Assembly: GCA_024224415.1 (NCBI GenBank)
Contig: JAAENK010000062.1
Coordinates: forward strand, 1-41,439
Origin: Gammaproteobacteria bacterium
GTDB lineage: Bacteria > Pseudomonadota > Gammaproteobacteria > GCA-001735895
Length of the DNA: 41,439 nucleotides
Direction: 5' to 3'
The notes beneath the pieces are model-generated. The model had not been told where the DNA came from. It saw only the letters and a program-made list of their open reading frames with translations, and searched no databases. This document shows positions 8,275 to 16,950 of the stretch, in pieces; positions within the stretch are counted from its first letter, which is position 1; each line of letters begins with the position of its first letter. The position numbers were made by a program, and so were the translations under genes.

Positions 8275-9801
8275 ATGAACTTTTTTTCTTATCTGACCTC
8301 CGACGATATTCAATACGTGCACGAGGCTTCGCTGGAAATTCTCGAAGAAGTCGGCCTGTTGGTGCGTAACGAAAAAGCCAGAAAGCGATTCGCCGAACAT
8401 GGTGCGATTGTCGATCACGCAACCGAGGTGGTGCGCATACCGCTTGCTGTGGTCGAAAAGTATCGTGCGCTGATACCGCCGACGTTTACTTTAAGAGGCC
8501 GTGACCCAGCCTACGATGTCACCTTCCCGCGCAAGCTACCGGTAATCGCAACGGCAAGCTCTGCGCCTGATATAGTCGATCCGGTGACTGGTGTGACGCG
8601 CAGGTCAAGGTCCGATGACATCGCTCGTATCGCCCATCTGGTTAATGAGCTACAGGGTTTCGACCTGTTTTCTATCTCGACGCTGGCCGATGATGCCCCC
8701 ATTGATCAATTCAGTCTTACACGTTTCTACGCGGCGTTGAAGAATTGCCTCAAACCTTGCCGTACCTCGGTTTACAATATTCAGGAGGCCGAGCAGGTCA
8801 TCCAACTCGGTGAACTCATCGCTGGCTCAAAACAGGCATACTGGGAGCGGCCATTTATCAATTTCGGATATTGCTCCATCGTCTCCCCTTTGACCATGGA
8901 TTTCGACAGTACCGATACCATGATGTACTTTGCCGAACAGGGTATTACCGCATACGGTACTATCGCGCCGATGGGTGGGTTAAGTACGCCGCTGACTCTG
9001 TCCGGCATGCTGGTCACCATGAACGCCGAATGGCTAGCTACCGCAACACTGGTGCAAATGTCCCGTGCGGGGACGGCCCAGATGTATAACTTTCTGCCGG
9101 TGTTCGCCGACATGCGCGATGGCGCATATGCGCCGGGGGCGATTGAAATCGGCATGATGAATTCGGCGGTTTGCCAGATGGCGCGATTCTATAATGTACC
9201 CGGTGGCGGCTATCTCGGTCTGACTAACTCCAAGCTTGCCGATGCGCAGGCTGGTTTTGAAAAAGGCATGTCGCCGTTGATGGGTGCGCTGTCCGGGGTT
9301 GATTTTATTGCCATGGGAGGCTTGCAGGATGCTTTAATGTCTTTCGATTTTGGCCAGGCCGTTATCGACAATGAAATTGCACTGATGATTAAACATGTGC
9401 GCGAAGGCTTTGGATTTAATCGGGAATCAGTATCGTTACAGGAGATTAAGGACACCGGTCCGGCAGGTATGTTTGCGGCCAATCCAACGACGCTGGAACG
9501 CATGCATACTGCAACCTTTATGCCCGAACTGGCCGACAGGAAGTTGCGCGAACAGTGGGAACTTGAGGGTAGTTCGAGTATTCATCAACGTGCTTTGAAT
9601 AAAGCATGTTCGATACTGTCATCGCCAAATGCCGCCGCGCTGGATGCCGCTACCGATGCCCGCATTCGCAGTGCATTTGACGGTCTGGTGACGGGCGATT
9701 CTACACTGCCAGAAGGTTGGCAACCATCGAAAGTGGGTGGACAGGCACCAGTGCGACAGCGTCGCCCGAGCCGTCGTCGGCAAAAACAAAACGCGGGTTA
9801 A
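8275..9801 (+). CDS. MttB-family (trimethylamine methyltransferase-like) protein, non-pyrrolysine
   Basis: A 508-residue member of the MttB/COG5598 superfamily. The N-terminal ASLEILEEVGLLVRNEKA is the family start; the barrel has SIVSPLTMDFDSTDTMMYFA and the long Gly/Met-rich PMGGLSTPLTLSGMLVTMN block. No in-frame TAG exists, so it lacks the pyrrolysine of archaeal MttB and resembles glycine-betaine-type homologues (MtgB). Such enzymes move a methyl group from a quaternary amine to a corrinoid protein. No corrinoid protein or reactivase gene is nearby. The C-terminus is unusually Arg/Lys-rich (RQRRPSRRRQKQNAG). It lies 6 nt before a DMGDH-like gene, probably one operon acting on a methylated amine such as a betaine; the substrate is inferred. 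Confidence 0.85.
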   Translation: MNFFSYLTSDDIQYVHEASLEILEEVGLLVRNEKARKRFAEHGAIVDHATEVVRIPLAVVEKYRALIPPTFTLRGRDPAYDVTFPRKLPVIATASSAPDIVDPVTGVTRRSRSDDIARIAHLVNELQGFDLFSISTLADDAPIDQFSLTRFYAALKNCLKPCRTSVYNIQEAEQVIQLGELIAGSKQAYWERPFINFGYCSIVSPLTMDFDSTDTMMYFAEQGITAYGTIAPMGGLSTPLTLSGMLVTMNAEWLATATLVQMSRAGTAQMYNFLPVFADMRDGAYAPGAIEIGMMNSAVCQMARFYNVPGGGYLGLTNSKLADAQAGFEKGMSPLMGALSGVDFIAMGGLQDALMSFDFGQAVIDNEIALMIKHVREGFGFNRESVSLQEIKDTGPAGMFAANPTTLERMHTATFMPELADRKLREQWELEGSSSIHQRALNKACSILSSPNAAALDAATDARIRSAFDGLVTGDSTLPEGWQPSKVGGQAPVRQRRPSRRRQKQNAG

Positions 9802-9807
9802 ATATTT

Positions 9808-12237
9808 ATGACTGCATCAATTCCAGCCAGCACTCGCATCGTGGTGATTGGTGGTGGCGTGATTGGAACCAGCATTGCTTATCATCTGGCTCGCGCGGGT
9901 GCGAAAGATGTGTTGTTGCTGGAGAAATCCAAACTCACCGAGGGTGCAACCTGGCATGCGGCCGGGCTGGTCGGCCAGTTTCGCTCGCAACAAAATCTCA
10001 TGAGCCTGATGAACGACAGCGTAAAGCTATTCGACCGACTAGGGCAGGAAACCGGGCAGGATCTTGGCTGGCGCAAATTTGGCAGTATCAGGCTGGCGCA
10101 AACCGAGAATCGTTGGAAAGAGTTGCTCAAATCGTATTCCGCGGCGCAAGCGGTTGGTTTCGAGATGAATCTATTAACGCCGAGTGAAGCCGGTGAGCTA
10201 TACCCGCTGATTGAAACAGCCGACCTGGTCGGAGCGGCGTTTATTCCGGCCGATGGCTATATCGATCCTAACAGCCTTACGCAGGCTTACGCTAAAGGTA
10301 TCCGCGCCAATGGTGGTCGAATTGTCGAAGGCGTGATGGTCACGGATATGGTACATGACAAAAATCGAATTACTCAGGTAGTGACCGATCAAGGCTCGAT
10401 AGCAGTCGAAACCGTGGTGAATGCAGCAGGTCTGTGGGCCAGACAGCTCGGCTGGATGGCTGGTGTCGAAATCCCTGCCGCGGTGGTTGAGCACCAATAT
10501 CTGGTAACAGAGAAATCCGACCTGATCCCCGATGGCCTACCCGCGCTACGCGACCCGGATGGTGGTTTCTATGCCAAACCAGAACCCGGTGCGCTAGCTA
10601 TCGGTGGCTGGGAGCGACAAACAAATAAAGTCAACCCTCGGGAAGGATTCCCCTGGCAAAATGAGCGATTTCTGTTTGACGGGAATATGGATCGCCTGGC
10701 GGAATTCTTCGAACCGGCAATGCAACGTATCCCTGCGCTTGGCGAACTGGGTATGCGTAGCATTGTAAATGGCCCTATACCGATTTCACCAGATGGCGAG
10801 CCGATCATGGGGCCGGTGCCGGGGCTGGACAATTTTTTCAGCGCCTGCGCATTTACTTCGGGCATTGCTGCATCGGGAGGTGCGGGTAAGGCGATGGCTA
10901 ACTGGATTCTCGAAGGTGATCCCGGGCTTGATTTGTGGCCATTTGATATTCGTCGTTTTGGGCCACTACACGCCGGGCAGAAATTTCTGCACGATCGAGC
11001 AGTTGAAAGCTATAGCAAATACTACGCGATTCACTGGCCCGGCGAGGAACTCGAAGCGGCGCGAGGCGTTCGACGCAGTCCGTTGTATCAAACCTTGAGA
11101 GATCAAGGCGCGGTATTCGGTTCAAAATTTGGTTGGGAACGAGCCAACTGGTTTGCGCACAATAGTATAGCTCAACAGGATGTACATGGCTTTGACCGTC
11201 CGCAGCAGGATATCACCGTTGGATGCGAGCATCGCGCCGCGCGTGATGGCGTCGTGCTTGTTGATATGTCATCCTTCACCAAATTCGAAATCAGTGGCGT
11301 CGATGCCTGTCGGTTCCTGCAATACCTGGCGGTAGCCAATGTTGACAAACAACCGGGTGGTGCAAGCTATACGCAATTGTGTAATCAACGCGGTGGCATT
11401 GAAGCCGACGTGACTATTATCAGGCGTTCAGAAGATTGCTTCTGGTTGATTACCGGATCTGGCTTCGGCGTTCGTGACCGGCACTGGATTGAAAGAAATC
11501 TGAAAGGCTATGGCTCAGCCACAGTTGAAATACGCGATATCACATCAACCTATGGCGTGATTAACCTGGCAGGACCTTTGGCTCGTAAGGTATTACAAAA
11601 GGTTTGCGATGATGATGTCAGCCACGAGGCTTTTCCTTTTATGGCTGCAAAGGATATCCGAATTGGCTACGCACCAGCGCTGGCCTACCGTGTAAGTTAC
11701 ATTGGTGAGCTGGGATGGGAGCTTTATATCCCCTCCGAGTATCTGCAATACGCGTATGAAACCCTGCAACAGGCTGGTGAGGAATTTGATATCACCAATA
11801 TGGGTTATCGCGCCATCGATAGCCTGAGACTGGAAAAGCGTTACCTTGCCTGGGGTGTCGATATAACACCCGATTACAATCCCTTCGAGGCAGGGTTACA
11901 GTTTTCAATTGACTGGAATAAGGGGGATTTCGTCGGCGCCGAAGCACTGGAAAAAATTAAGCAACAGGGTGTGTCGCAGAAACTGGCCTGTCTTGCGCTA
12001 AATAAGCCACTACCGGTGTTCGGCGGGGAGGCAGTCTTTCTGGGCGACAAAGTGGTTGCGCAAACCACCAGTGGTAATTTCGGTTACATGGTTGGCAAGA
12101 GTCTGGTGCTTTGTTATCTGCCGGTGGATATACTTGATGAAAACAAATTTATGGTGCAGTCGTTTGATGAGAAAAGTAGTGCTTCGCTGGTTAAAGGTGC
12201 GGCATATGATCCGGAGCGGAAGAAAATGCTTTGTTGA
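9808..12237 (+). CDS. Dimethylglycine dehydrogenase-like flavoprotein (DAO domain plus GcvT domain)
   Basis: An 809-residue two-domain enzyme. Residues 1-370 are a D-amino-acid-oxidase fold: dinucleotide motif VVIGGGVIGTSIAYHLARAG near residue 12 and GATWHAAGL, whose His50 aligns with the covalent FAD attachment His of DMG and sarcosine dehydrogenases. An FAO-type linker follows, then from about residue 430 a GcvT/aminomethyltransferase domain (YTQLCNQRGGIEADVTI, SYIGELGWELYIPSEYL) that binds tetrahydrofolate. The expected reaction is oxidative N-demethylation with formation of 5,10-methylene-THF. Directly downstream of the MttB-like gene, so the two may act in sequence on a methylated amine. 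Exact substrate (dimethylglycine, sarcosine or another N-methyl amino acid) is not decided by sequence. Confidence 0.88.
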   Translation: MTASIPASTRIVVIGGGVIGTSIAYHLARAGAKDVLLLEKSKLTEGATWHAAGLVGQFRSQQNLMSLMNDSVKLFDRLGQETGQDLGWRKFGSIRLAQTENRWKELLKSYSAAQAVGFEMNLLTPSEAGELYPLIETADLVGAAFIPADGYIDPNSLTQAYAKGIRANGGRIVEGVMVTDMVHDKNRITQVVTDQGSIAVETVVNAAGLWARQLGWMAGVEIPAAVVEHQYLVTEKSDLIPDGLPALRDPDGGFYAKPEPGALAIGGWERQTNKVNPREGFPWQNERFLFDGNMDRLAEFFEPAMQRIPALGELGMRSIVNGPIPISPDGEPIMGPVPGLDNFFSACAFTSGIAASGGAGKAMANWILEGDPGLDLWPFDIRRFGPLHAGQKFLHDRAVESYSKYYAIHWPGEELEAARGVRRSPLYQTLRDQGAVFGSKFGWERANWFAHNSIAQQDVHGFDRPQQDITVGCEHRAARDGVVLVDMSSFTKFEISGVDACRFLQYLAVANVDKQPGGASYTQLCNQRGGIEADVTIIRRSEDCFWLITGSGFGVRDRHWIERNLKGYGSATVEIRDITSTYGVINLAGPLARKVLQKVCDDDVSHEAFPFMAAKDIRIGYAPALAYRVSYIGELGWELYIPSEYLQYAYETLQQAGEEFDITNMGYRAIDSLRLEKRYLAWGVDITPDYNPFEAGLQFSIDWNKGDFVGAEALEKIKQQGVSQKLACLALNKPLPVFGGEAVFLGDKVVAQTTSGNFGYMVGKSLVLCYLPVDILDENKFMVQSFDEKSSASLVKGAAYDPERKKMLC

Positions 12238-12252
12238 AATGGAATTGTTTTA

Positions 12253-13221
12253 TTATTTTGTATTCTGAGAAAACTTTGCCTTGAATGCTCCGGGTGTCAG
12301 TTTAATAAATTTTTTAAACTTATTTCTAAATGCGCCGACGTCCTGGTATCCGACTTTGAGTGATATCATCTCGAATGAAAGCCTTGATGTCTCGATCAAC
12401 TCACAGGCATTTTGAATCCGTATGCGTTGGATATATTCGGTGGGTTTATAACCAGTTGCACTGAAGAAGCGCCTTAAAAAGGTTCGTTCTTCTAACAGGC
12501 AGTGTTGTGATAGCTGATTGATAGTGAGGAGTTCACCGTAGTTTTTCTGAATATAATGCTGTGCTTTCACAATGGCCTTATCGGCGTGATCCTGGCGGGG
12601 TGAAAACACCTGGTAGTAAGCTTGCTCGCGCGTTCCAGTATCGACGACTAATTGCTTTCCCAGTTCACGCATCACATAACCATGGAGAAACTGCTTAACA
12701 AGTTCCAGACCCAGGTCTACCCAGGACATCAGGCCACCAGCGGTAATGATATCTCCATCATTGATTAGGATTTTATCGACATCTAAATTGACCTCTGGAT
12801 ATTTGTCAGAAAAAAGCCCAGCCAGGTTCCAGTGTGTCGTCGCACGACGTTGCTTAATAATCCCGGTAGCCGCGAGAAGGAAAGCCCCCGCACAAATAGA
12901 ACATATCAGCGTACCTTCCGCATGACGTTCGATTATCCAGTGCTTAAGCGACTCGCTGGGGTTTAGGCAAAAGCTGTTTTCCATCGCGGGTGGGATAATA
13001 ATAATCTGGAGAGATGGTTCTGCTTTTTTATTTGATTTTTCTAAATTGATTGCTTCATAAAATTCACTAACCTCGTATTGCTCTACGACAAATTGTTTTT
13101 TCACTCTGCGTTTTTCACAAATAACATTTGCCAGCTCAAATAACTCTCTTAAGCCAATCACCGCCGATTGCATAGCTCCAGGATAATTTATTATTGCTGT
13201 ATTAATTGTCAAAATGGCCAT
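12253..13221 (-). CDS. GlxA/GbdR-type AraC-family regulator with DJ-1/PfpI-like domain
   Basis: A 322-residue regulator. The first 190 residues are a DJ-1/PfpI-like (class I glutamine amidotransferase-like) sensor domain with the elbow LICSICAGAFLLAATGI and the ATTHW motif. The last 100 residues are an AraC-type double helix-turn-helix (LLTINQLSQHCLLEERTFLR and the ending GAFRNKFKKFIKLTPGAF). GbdR, SouR and CdhR of Pseudomonas, which control betaine, sarcosine and carnitine catabolism, have this layout, and the gene lies tail to tail (15 nt) with the DMGDH-like gene. It is also divergent from a cysteine hydrolase, a common pairing of GlxA-type regulators. Which side it controls is open. Confidence 0.87.
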   Translation of the reverse strand: MAILTINTAIINYPGAMQSAVIGLRELFELANVICEKRRVKKQFVVEQYEVSEFYEAINLEKSNKKAEPSLQIIIIPPAMENSFCLNPSESLKHWIIERHAEGTLICSICAGAFLLAATGIIKQRRATTHWNLAGLFSDKYPEVNLDVDKILINDGDIITAGGLMSWVDLGLELVKQFLHGYVMRELGKQLVVDTGTREQAYYQVFSPRQDHADKAIVKAQHYIQKNYGELLTINQLSQHCLLEERTFLRRFFSATGYKPTEYIQRIRIQNACELIETSRLSFEMISLKVGYQDVGAFRNKFKKFIKLTPGAFKAKFSQNTK

Positions 13222-13325
13222 ATGTCAGTTTTGACTCTTTTATTGTCATTTACGCCAGTAGTGTATCTCATCGAAACCGCTGATAATAGTCGGACAATAT
13301 TCAATACAGACAGAGTGAAACCATA

Positions 13326-13874
13326 ATGAAAAATTCAGCCTTGCTTCTCATAGATCTTCAAAATGACTATTTCCCAGGTGGAAAACATCCGTTACACGAG
13401 CCCGAGCCGGCAGTCGAGCAGAGTGCGAGAATTCTTTCGGCATTTAGAGAAAAAGGTTTACCAGTTATCCATATTCGGCATGAATCAGTGGGGGATAACG
13501 CACAGTTTTTCTTAGCCAACACGGAAGGTGCAAATATTCATCTGTCGGTGACACCCTTGGCCGAAGAGACAGTAATTGTAAAGCATCAGGTGAACAGCTT
13601 TTTAAATACGGGTCTTAAACAACATCTCGACGAAAAGCAAATAGAGCAACTAGTTATCGTTGGTGCGATGAGTCATATGTGCATAGACGCAGCAACCCGT
13701 GCAGCAAGTGATCTGGGGTACAGTTGCCGTCTGGTGCATGATGCCTGTGCAACATTGGGGCTCGAATTTAATGGCGTCAGTGTGCCAGCTTCTCAGGTCC
13801 ATGCATCCATCATGGCTGCATTACAGGCTTATGCCAGGGTAATGGGTACCGATGAATTGTTGGAATCTTTATAG
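13326..13874 (+). CDS. Cysteine hydrolase, isochorismatase-like superfamily
   Basis: A 182-residue isochorismatase-fold hydrolase. The Asp-Lys-Cys triad is seen: Asp10 (LLLIDLQNDYFPGG), Lys in VIVKHQVNSF and the nucleophile Cys in VGAMSHMCIDAATRAASDLG. Members hydrolyse small amides and related C-N bonds (nicotinamide, carbamoylsarcosine, streptothricin, ureidoacrylate). A carbamoylsarcosine amidase-like role would fit a sarcosine pathway but cannot be told from sequence. Divergent from the GlxA-type regulator and preceded by GAGTGAAACC; start ATG at 13326. Confidence 0.88.
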   Translation: MKNSALLLIDLQNDYFPGGKHPLHEPEPAVEQSARILSAFREKGLPVIHIRHESVGDNAQFFLANTEGANIHLSVTPLAEETVIVKHQVNSFLNTGLKQHLDEKQIEQLVIVGAMSHMCIDAATRAASDLGYSCRLVHDACATLGLEFNGVSVPASQVHASIMAALQAYARVMGTDELLESL

Positions 13875-13880
13875 ATTTAT

Positions 13881-13916
13881 GCGAAGTACTAAATACTGCT
13901 TGCTACGATTTTTTTT
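13881..13916 (+). terminator. Possible Rho-independent terminator after the cysteine hydrolase gene
   Basis: An imperfect hairpin at 13881-13903 (arms GC-AAGTA and TGCTTGC with one bulge) is followed after TACGA by eight T at 13909-13916. It ends just before the stop of the convergent SHMT-like gene. Confidence 0.4.
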
Positions 13917-13917
13917 A

Positions 13918-15186
13918 TTATTCCACTGTATAAATGGGAAACCGTTCGCAGAGTGCGGCAACGGTGTCCTGTGCCGATGACACAACCTGCGCCAGGTTGT
14001 CATCGCTCGCCGCCAAAATTAAATCAGCGATCTTATTGGCAAGTTCGGTCATGCCGATTTCATCAATTCCACGCGTAGTCGCCGCCGAGACACCGAGTCG
14101 CAATCCAACCCAGTCTGCAGGCTTCGGTTCATCAAATGGAATTGGGTTTTTATTCGAGGTAATGTTTGCTGCCGCAAGTGCCGCTTCGCCTTCGCTGCCG
14201 ATCATTTGCTGCGGTGACAAATCGAGTAACACCATATGTGTATCGGTGCCATCTCCAACGACTTTTATACCACGCTCCATCAGCACGTGCGCAAGCGCTC
14301 TGGCATTTGTAACGACCTGTTGCCCATAAGCTTTAAATTCGGGTTGCAAGGCTTCGCCGAGACATACCGCTTTGGCAGCCAGTACATTCGAATGCAGACT
14401 ACCCTGCACACCCGGAAAGATGGCTGATTGTAACTTTGCCGCAAACTTGTCACTGCGGGACAGAATTAATCCACCGCGTGGCCCGCGTAATGTTTTTGTC
14501 GTCGTGCAGGTGACGATATCAGCATGCGGCAGCGGCGATGGATGTACACTGGCGGCGACAAGCCCGGCAATATGCGCCATATCCACCAGAAACAATGCGC
14601 CGGATTGTTTTGCAATGGCCGCCATGCGCTCAAAATCGATTACCTGGGGATAAGCCGAGCCTCCAGCGATGAGTAAATCTGGTGATAATTCCAGGGCCTG
14701 CGCTTCAATTTGATCGTAATTCAAGCGGCCCGAATCCTGGTCCACCGTGTAATGATGTGACTCAAACCAACGGCCCGACAGGTTCGGTTTGGCGCCATGG
14801 CTCAAATGTCCACCGGCGGCCAGATCGAGGCTCAGAATACAATCACCAGGTTTCATCAGGGCGAAGAATACCGCCTGGTTTGCCTGTGTTCCCGAATGTG
14901 GCTGTACATTGGCATATTTTGCATTAAACAATTGTTTTGCACGGTCAATAGCGGCCTGCTCGACCACATCGACAAATTGCCCACCACCGTGAAATCGGCT
15001 TCCAGGATAACCCTCCAGAGTCTTGTTCGTCATTTCATGACCCAGTGCCGATAACACTCCCGGACTGACAATATTTTCCGAAGCAATCAATTCGATTTGT
15101 GTCTGCTGGCGATGTTTCTCATTCGCCAGAGCATCGGCAATAACCGGATCAGAGTCTGCCAGGTTGTTGTTCATTGTTATATTCAT
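13918..15186 (-). CDS. Serine hydroxymethyltransferase homologue with altered active site
   Basis: A 422-residue PLP enzyme of the SHMT family, full length. Schiff-base Lys231 lies in TTTKTLRGPRGG; Asp202 and His205 (VDMAHIAGLVA) and His127 are kept. Several residues near-invariant in GlyA differ: KYAEGYPGKRYYGG is here KTLEGYPGSRFHGG, so Thr56 and His66 replace Tyr55 and Tyr65 of E. coli GlyA, and Thr230 replaces the His before the Lys. The Tyr-to-Thr change is, to my memory, the one that marks alpha-methylserine hydroxymethyltransferase and widens the pocket for D-alanine. So this may not be the housekeeping GlyA. It lies in the methylamine/one-carbon region. ATG at 15174 is an alternative start. 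Confidence 0.85.
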   Translation of the reverse strand: MNITMNNNLADSDPVIADALANEKHRQQTQIELIASENIVSPGVLSALGHEMTNKTLEGYPGSRFHGGGQFVDVVEQAAIDRAKQLFNAKYANVQPHSGTQANQAVFFALMKPGDCILSLDLAAGGHLSHGAKPNLSGRWFESHHYTVDQDSGRLNYDQIEAQALELSPDLLIAGGSAYPQVIDFERMAAIAKQSGALFLVDMAHIAGLVAASVHPSPLPHADIVTCTTTKTLRGPRGGLILSRSDKFAAKLQSAIFPGVQGSLHSNVLAAKAVCLGEALQPEFKAYGQQVVTNARALAHVLMERGIKVVGDGTDTHMVLLDLSPQQMIGSEGEAALAAANITSNKNPIPFDEPKPADWVGLRLGVSAATTRGIDEIGMTELANKIADLILAASDDNLAQVVSSAQDTVAALCERFPIYTVE

Positions 15187-15233
15187 AATTCGTTACTATA
15201 GGTATCCCTGAATGTCATGGCAAAGAACCAAAA

Positions 15234-15665
15234 TCATTCAATTCCGTCTCCTTCAATTTTTGCATTGACCTTATCTGTCAGGCTGTCCATTGCGTCCGAG
15301 AGTGTTGCCTGAGGATTATCTTTGCACCAGCGGGCTATTGAAAATGTCATGTAATCCAGCTCTGAACTGTATATGTCTCGCGCTTTTGCCTGCCGGTTAG
15401 TTGCAGACATGTATCCGGCAATCCAACCCAGTGTCTGGCCATAGCTGGCGTCTGTATTGTTGCTGTCAGGATTCTCCTCATACTCCTTCATAAAGTTTTT
15501 GCAGCTATCCTGTCCAGCGCCATATGCAGAATAGGAATCAGCTGCACATCCACAACTATGCCCCTGTTTAACCTCTGCGCTCGATGCAGCTGGGATAGCC
15601 ACAAAAATTGTTATCAACAGAACCATGGTGCTGATAACTGTCTTACTCACAAGTGATGGCATCAT
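15234..15665 (-). CDS. Small exported Cys-containing protein, HdeA/Rap1a-like pattern
   Basis: A 143-residue protein with an N-terminal signal peptide (hydrophobic stretch about residues 8-26, cleavage likely after ASSA), so periplasmic. The mature part has several Cys (SCGCAAD, DSCKNF, ARWCKDNP) and the pattern W-x-x-GY-x-SA-x-N followed by a late C-x-x-NP, which resembles HdeA/Rap1a-type small periplasmic helical proteins with a disulphide. No function can be stated. Its ATG overlaps the stop of the SDR gene (ATGA), so it is the last member of a coupled run of genes. Confidence 0.75.
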   Translation of the reverse strand: MMPSLVSKTVISTMVLLITIFVAIPAASSAEVKQGHSCGCAADSYSAYGAGQDSCKNFMKEYEENPDSNNTDASYGQTLGWIAGYMSATNRQAKARDIYSSELDYMTFSIARWCKDNPQATLSDAMDSLTDKVNAKIEGDGIE

Positions 15666-16363
15666 TTATTTTTATGAGAAGAAAAATTAATAGATTTTAT
15701 TCGTGGTGTTAACTGCACATCGTCAAACACAATATTGTCATTGCTTGCCAGGATATAGTCGACCAATTCGGCGATCTGGGCAGGTTCGATAGCATTTTCA
15801 GGCTGGTCTGCTGGCGCGAACCTGAGTTTATCGAAGAAGGGGCTACGTACCATGCCGGGGTTAATCAGCGACACCTGGATACCATCGCTGGCGCAATCCT
15901 CGCGCAGGGCCTGACAAAAACCCCGTAAACCGAACTTGGCTGCGCTGTACAGAGCACCCTTGCGGCCAGCATTCAGCGCCGATTCTGAGCCAATAAAAAT
16001 CAACCGGCCACTTTGTTGCTTTCTGAAAGCAGGTACCAGTAGTCGAGCGATTAGCAACGCGCTGGTGAGGTTTACCTGTATTGCGCGTTCAATCTGTGTT
16101 ACTGAGAATTGTTCTATTGAACCAAATCCACCATAACCTGCAGCATGAATAAAGCCGTCAAAAGAGGTTGTCTTAAGCAACTGTTTCAAACACTTATCGA
16201 TGTCATGGCTGTTTGCCAGGTCGAGCTGGATGGTCTTAAATTTGTCATCGTGTTCAGTCTTACGGCTGATTCCAGTCACACTGTAACCTTTCTCCAGCAG
16301 CAACCGGGCCGTTGCCTGGCCAATACCAGAACTGGTACCAGTAATAAGTATTCGCCTGGTCAT
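15662..16363 (-). CDS. SDR-family oxidoreductase
   Basis: A 233-residue classical short-chain dehydrogenase/reductase: ILITGTSSGIGQATARLLLE (cofactor motif TGxxxGIG), catalytic Ser in FIGSESALNAG and the YxxxK pair in YSAAKFGLRGF. The residue pattern after beta-2 (ISRKTEHD) suggests NADP(H) preference. Overlaps both neighbours by 4 nt, upstream the nucleoside-phosphorylase-like gene and downstream the small exported protein. The substrate is unknown. Confidence 0.9.
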   Translation of the reverse strand: MTRRILITGTSSGIGQATARLLLEKGYSVTGISRKTEHDDKFKTIQLDLANSHDIDKCLKQLLKTTSFDGFIHAAGYGGFGSIEQFSVTQIERAIQVNLTSALLIARLLVPAFRKQQSGRLIFIGSESALNAGRKGALYSAAKFGLRGFCQALREDCASDGIQVSLINPGMVRSPFFDKLRFAPADQPENAIEPAQIAELVDYILASNDNIVFDDVQLTPRIKSINFSSHKNK

Positions 16364-16950
16364 TGGTTGATTTTAAGGTGCTGAAGATCGTTGGCGAAAG
16401 CATCAATTTTGGCCATGTTCTGCTGGATTAACTGGCTGATTTTTGCTTTGTTGCGTTGTGGTGGCTGGTTTTGATTGTCGCTGATGACTTTCAGGCAATG
16501 TACCAGTTCGATGGCGCTGAATTGTGTTGCGGTGGTGAAGAAAGCGCTAGCTTCCATATCGAACAGCAGGTCAGGTTTGTAGTCGGTGCTGGGGTTGTCG
16601 AGCGTAAAGCAGCTACGTGATTCGATGCTGTTATTGTTTATTGGTACCGGGGAACAGGGTTCTGTATTAAGGCTCATGATTTTATCCATCCAGAAAATGC
16701 TGCCGACCGAATCCTGCGCCGTGCCGGCGATGCCGATGTTTATCCATGCTATCGCCTGTTCAGATTTATTCAATGCTGCAACCCAGGCTGTTGCAGCTGC
16801 AGAAGCTGTTTGGCCAATGCCGCTGACTACGCAACAATAGTCAGCATTTATATATAAATCAAAAGCACGATGTTGGTTGGATTTCTTCAAATGATAGTAA
16901 TCGATGATTGGTTTTACTTCACAACGCAAGGCAGCAATCCAGACTAACAT
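16360..16950 (-). CDS. Nucleoside-phosphorylase/nucleosidase-like protein
   Basis: A 196-residue protein with the outline of the PNP/MTAN phosphorylase family: start LVWIAALRCEVKPIIDYY, glycine-rich VVSGIGQTASAAATAWVAA, WINIGIAGTA and the catalytic-region motif FDMEASAFFTTA, where Met-Glu contacts ribose. It is shorter than MTA/SAH nucleosidase (about 230) and the C-terminal Asp of those enzymes is not evident, so it may be a divergent member like the hopanoid-associated or futalosine-type homologues. It overlaps the GT2 gene by 7 nt and the SDR gene by 4 nt. Confidence 0.7.
   Translation of the reverse strand: MLVWIAALRCEVKPIIDYYHLKKSNQHRAFDLYINADYCCVVSGIGQTASAAATAWVAALNKSEQAIAWINIGIAGTAQDSVGSIFWMDKIMSLNTEPCSPVPINNNSIESRSCFTLDNPSTDYKPDLLFDMEASAFFTTATQFSAIELVHCLKVISDNQNQPPQRNKAKISQLIQQNMAKIDAFANDLQHLKINQ

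Noticed and set aside
8275-9801. A pyrrolysine-containing MttB.
   Set aside because: The frame is open to TAA without any in-frame TAG, and no pyl genes are seen.
9717-10187. A 156-codon plus-strand frame overlapping the MttB-like and DMGDH-like genes.
   Set aside because: It is out of frame with two well-supported genes and has no recognisable domain.
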